Of a stretch of DNA of 64,000 nucleotides, positions 63,878 through 64,000 are shown in pieces. The position numbers and the translations under genes were made by a program. The notes beneath the pieces are model-generated. The model did not search any database. It saw only the letters and a list, made by a program, of their open reading frames with translations, and was not told the DNA's origin. Source of the stretch: Reichenbachiella ulvae (GTDB lineage Bacteria > Bacteroidota > Bacteroidia > Cytophagales > Cyclobacteriaceae); assembly GCF_025833875.1 (NCBI RefSeq), contig NZ_JAOYOD010000001.1, forward strand, positions 4,914,501 to 4,978,500, in the 5' to 3' direction. The first letter of the stretch is position 1. Every line of letters begins with the position of its first letter.

Positions 63878-64000
63878 ATGATTTGAAGCAATTCTTATCG
63901 ACAGAGATGTCATCCAGGCTTCTTTCTATGGGATTTGAATAAAATGCCAGATGAATGATTAGAATTGCATACTGGATAGGAGATGAGTATGAAGTCAAAG

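Larger units (their letters stand above)
63675..64000. other. Upstream region of the uxaC operon, no gene
   Basis: 326 nt without a supported reading frame. On the minus strand it holds a promoter, operator-like repeats and a terminator-like hairpin (listed separately). Nothing is recognised from 63880 to the end; a gene may start beyond the window. Confidence 0.6.

Overview
The window is a stretch of a Bacteroidota chromosome, most likely of the order Cytophagales (a free-living, probably marine relative of Reichenbachiella/Marivirga; the order is an inference from gene style, the genus is a guess). The evidence is three SusC/SusD pairs, lipoproteins with acidic residues after the lipobox cysteine, TAnnTTTG-type promoter boxes, few Shine-Dalgarno sites, and the core gene order rplQ-carA-eno and tig-clpP-clpX.

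Layout. 1-8191: end of the large ribosomal protein operon (rpsE', rpmD, rplO, secY, infA, rpmJ, rpsM, rpsK, rpsD, rpoA, rplQ), a strong terminator, then carA and eno overlapping by ATGA. 8342-17250: a multi-spanning HGSNAT/DUF5009-type membrane protein, then a minus-strand block with a PAS sensor kinase, an OmpR-type regulator, its kinase and a TonB-type beta-barrel receptor, then small proteins. 17358-22611: lepA, folD, queE and a PorE-like TPR/beta-propeller/OmpA protein. 22753-39090: three consecutive SusC/SusD outer-membrane uptake pairs with one extra lipoprotein and one exported protein, without carbohydrate-active enzymes or dedicated regulators. 39127-47169: core genes clpX, clpP, tig, tRNA-Leu(UAG), a bifunctional (p)ppGpp synthetase/hydrolase, fur, a STAS-domain protein and purA. 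47322-50815: an accessory-looking stretch with a TIM-barrel lipoprotein, a RelE/ParE-type toxin-antitoxin pair, two orphan membrane proteins and a 21-bp tandem-repeat gene. 50808-56453: divergent gcdH and kynA (tryptophan to glutaryl-CoA catabolism), a MORN-repeat/beta-barrel fusion and a COG2509-type flavoprotein. 56546-59439: a Crp-like regulator, a frameshifted DUF4260 gene, a DUF6090-like membrane protein and a TPR protein. 59511-64000: a minus-strand hexuronate operon uxaC-dctP-dctQ-dctM with a promoter, operator-like repeats and an intrinsic-terminator-like hairpin in its leader.

Most interesting points: (i) susC1 and susC2 share a collinear 116-nt leader and a near-identical N-terminal region but have unrelated barrels, which looks like module exchange or an ongoing recombination substrate; (ii) a textbook terminator hairpin lies inside the signal-peptide codons of the gene after susD3, suggesting translation-coupled readthrough; (iii) a 16-unit in-frame heptad-repeat protein with an invariant Thr-Asp; (iv) a promoter-operator-terminator leader before uxaC. 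I saw no CRISPR array, prophage, insertion sequence, rRNA or replication origin. All family names come from reading the sequence; no database search was run.
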